Of a stretch of DNA of 5,299 nucleotides, positions 5,261 to 5,299 are shown one piece after another (position 1 is the first letter of the stretch; each line of letters starts with the position of its first letter). Source of the DNA: Clostridiales bacterium (GTDB lineage Bacteria > Bacillota > Clostridia > Christensenellales > Aristaeellaceae); contig JALFHA010000413.1 in NCBI GenBank assembly GCA_022776785.1, forward strand, positions 1 to 5,299. The letters are read 5' to 3'. Position numbers and translations under genes: made by a program. The notes beneath the pieces are model-generated. The model had not been told where the DNA came from and ran no database searches. It worked only from the letters and a program-made list of their open reading frames with translations.

Positions 5261-5299
5261 TCAGGCGGCGCTGTCGGAGCGCCTGGCAAAGACGGCCAG
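5261..5299 (-). CDS. Possible C-terminal end of an upstream gene (partial)
   Basis: Minus-strand codons from the window edge read LAVFARRSDSAA and then TGA (5263-5261), 5 nt before the terminator stem. A stop followed directly by a strong terminator is the expected end of a gene that begins beyond the right edge. Twelve residues are too few to identify it. Another frame stays open through this stretch but would run into the terminator and promoter, so it is less likely to be coding. Confidence 0.45.
   Translation of the reverse strand: MAVFARRSDSAA

Noticed and set aside
5116..5289. 58-residue N-terminal extension of the amidohydrolase
   Set aside because: It would run through the upstream terminator and the promoter. 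The 480-aa form matches the family length and has a ribosome site.

Overview
The window is a compact stretch of a GC-rich bacterial chromosome in which every supportable gene lies on the minus strand. Near-consensus sigma-70/SigA-type promoters, AAGGAG-type ribosome sites, tight gene spacing and U-tailed hairpin terminators suggest a GC-rich Firmicute, possibly a gut clostridial lineage. That assignment is an inference and could be wrong.

In transcription order (right to left), the window opens with what may be the last 12 codons of an upstream gene, followed by a strong GC-rich terminator (about 5227-5255). A near-perfect promoter (TTGACA, 17 bp, TATACT; 5167-5195) then drives an M20-family metallo-amidohydrolase of the AbgB type (3673-5115). 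No convincing terminator follows it. The next intergenic region (3537-3672) is a regulatory island. It holds an extended -10 promoter (TGGTATAAT) and two tandem AT-rich palindromes whose architecture matches ArgR/AhrC ARG boxes, centred 22 bp apart, with the downstream one covering the -35 element. A short GC hairpin lies in the roughly 57-nt leader.

The promoter serves an arginine biosynthesis operon in the order argB (acetylglutamate kinase), argC (a short, type-2 N-acetyl-gamma-glutamyl-phosphate reductase) and argD (acetylornithine aminotransferase). These encode three consecutive steps, from N-acetylglutamate to N2-acetylornithine. Neither the acetylglutamate-forming enzyme (ArgA/ArgJ) nor a classical deacetylating enzyme (ArgE/ArgJ) is in view. 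ArgB carries the N-terminal helix and C-terminal signature of arginine-inhibited kinases, so control probably acts both on transcription (ArgR) and on the enzyme (feedback inhibition).

A small uncharacterised ORF (179-415, 78 aa) follows argD. The unit ends at a 14-bp perfect-stem terminator (113-153), and two more stem-loops lie in the AT-richer 110 bp at the left edge. The sequence gives no sign of a mobile element, CRISPR array, tRNA or rRNA. I see no wholly new system here. The points most worth following are the tandem ARG boxes, the small ORF at the operon end, the absent acetyl-recycling step beside an M20 hydrolase, and the stacked hairpins at the left end.
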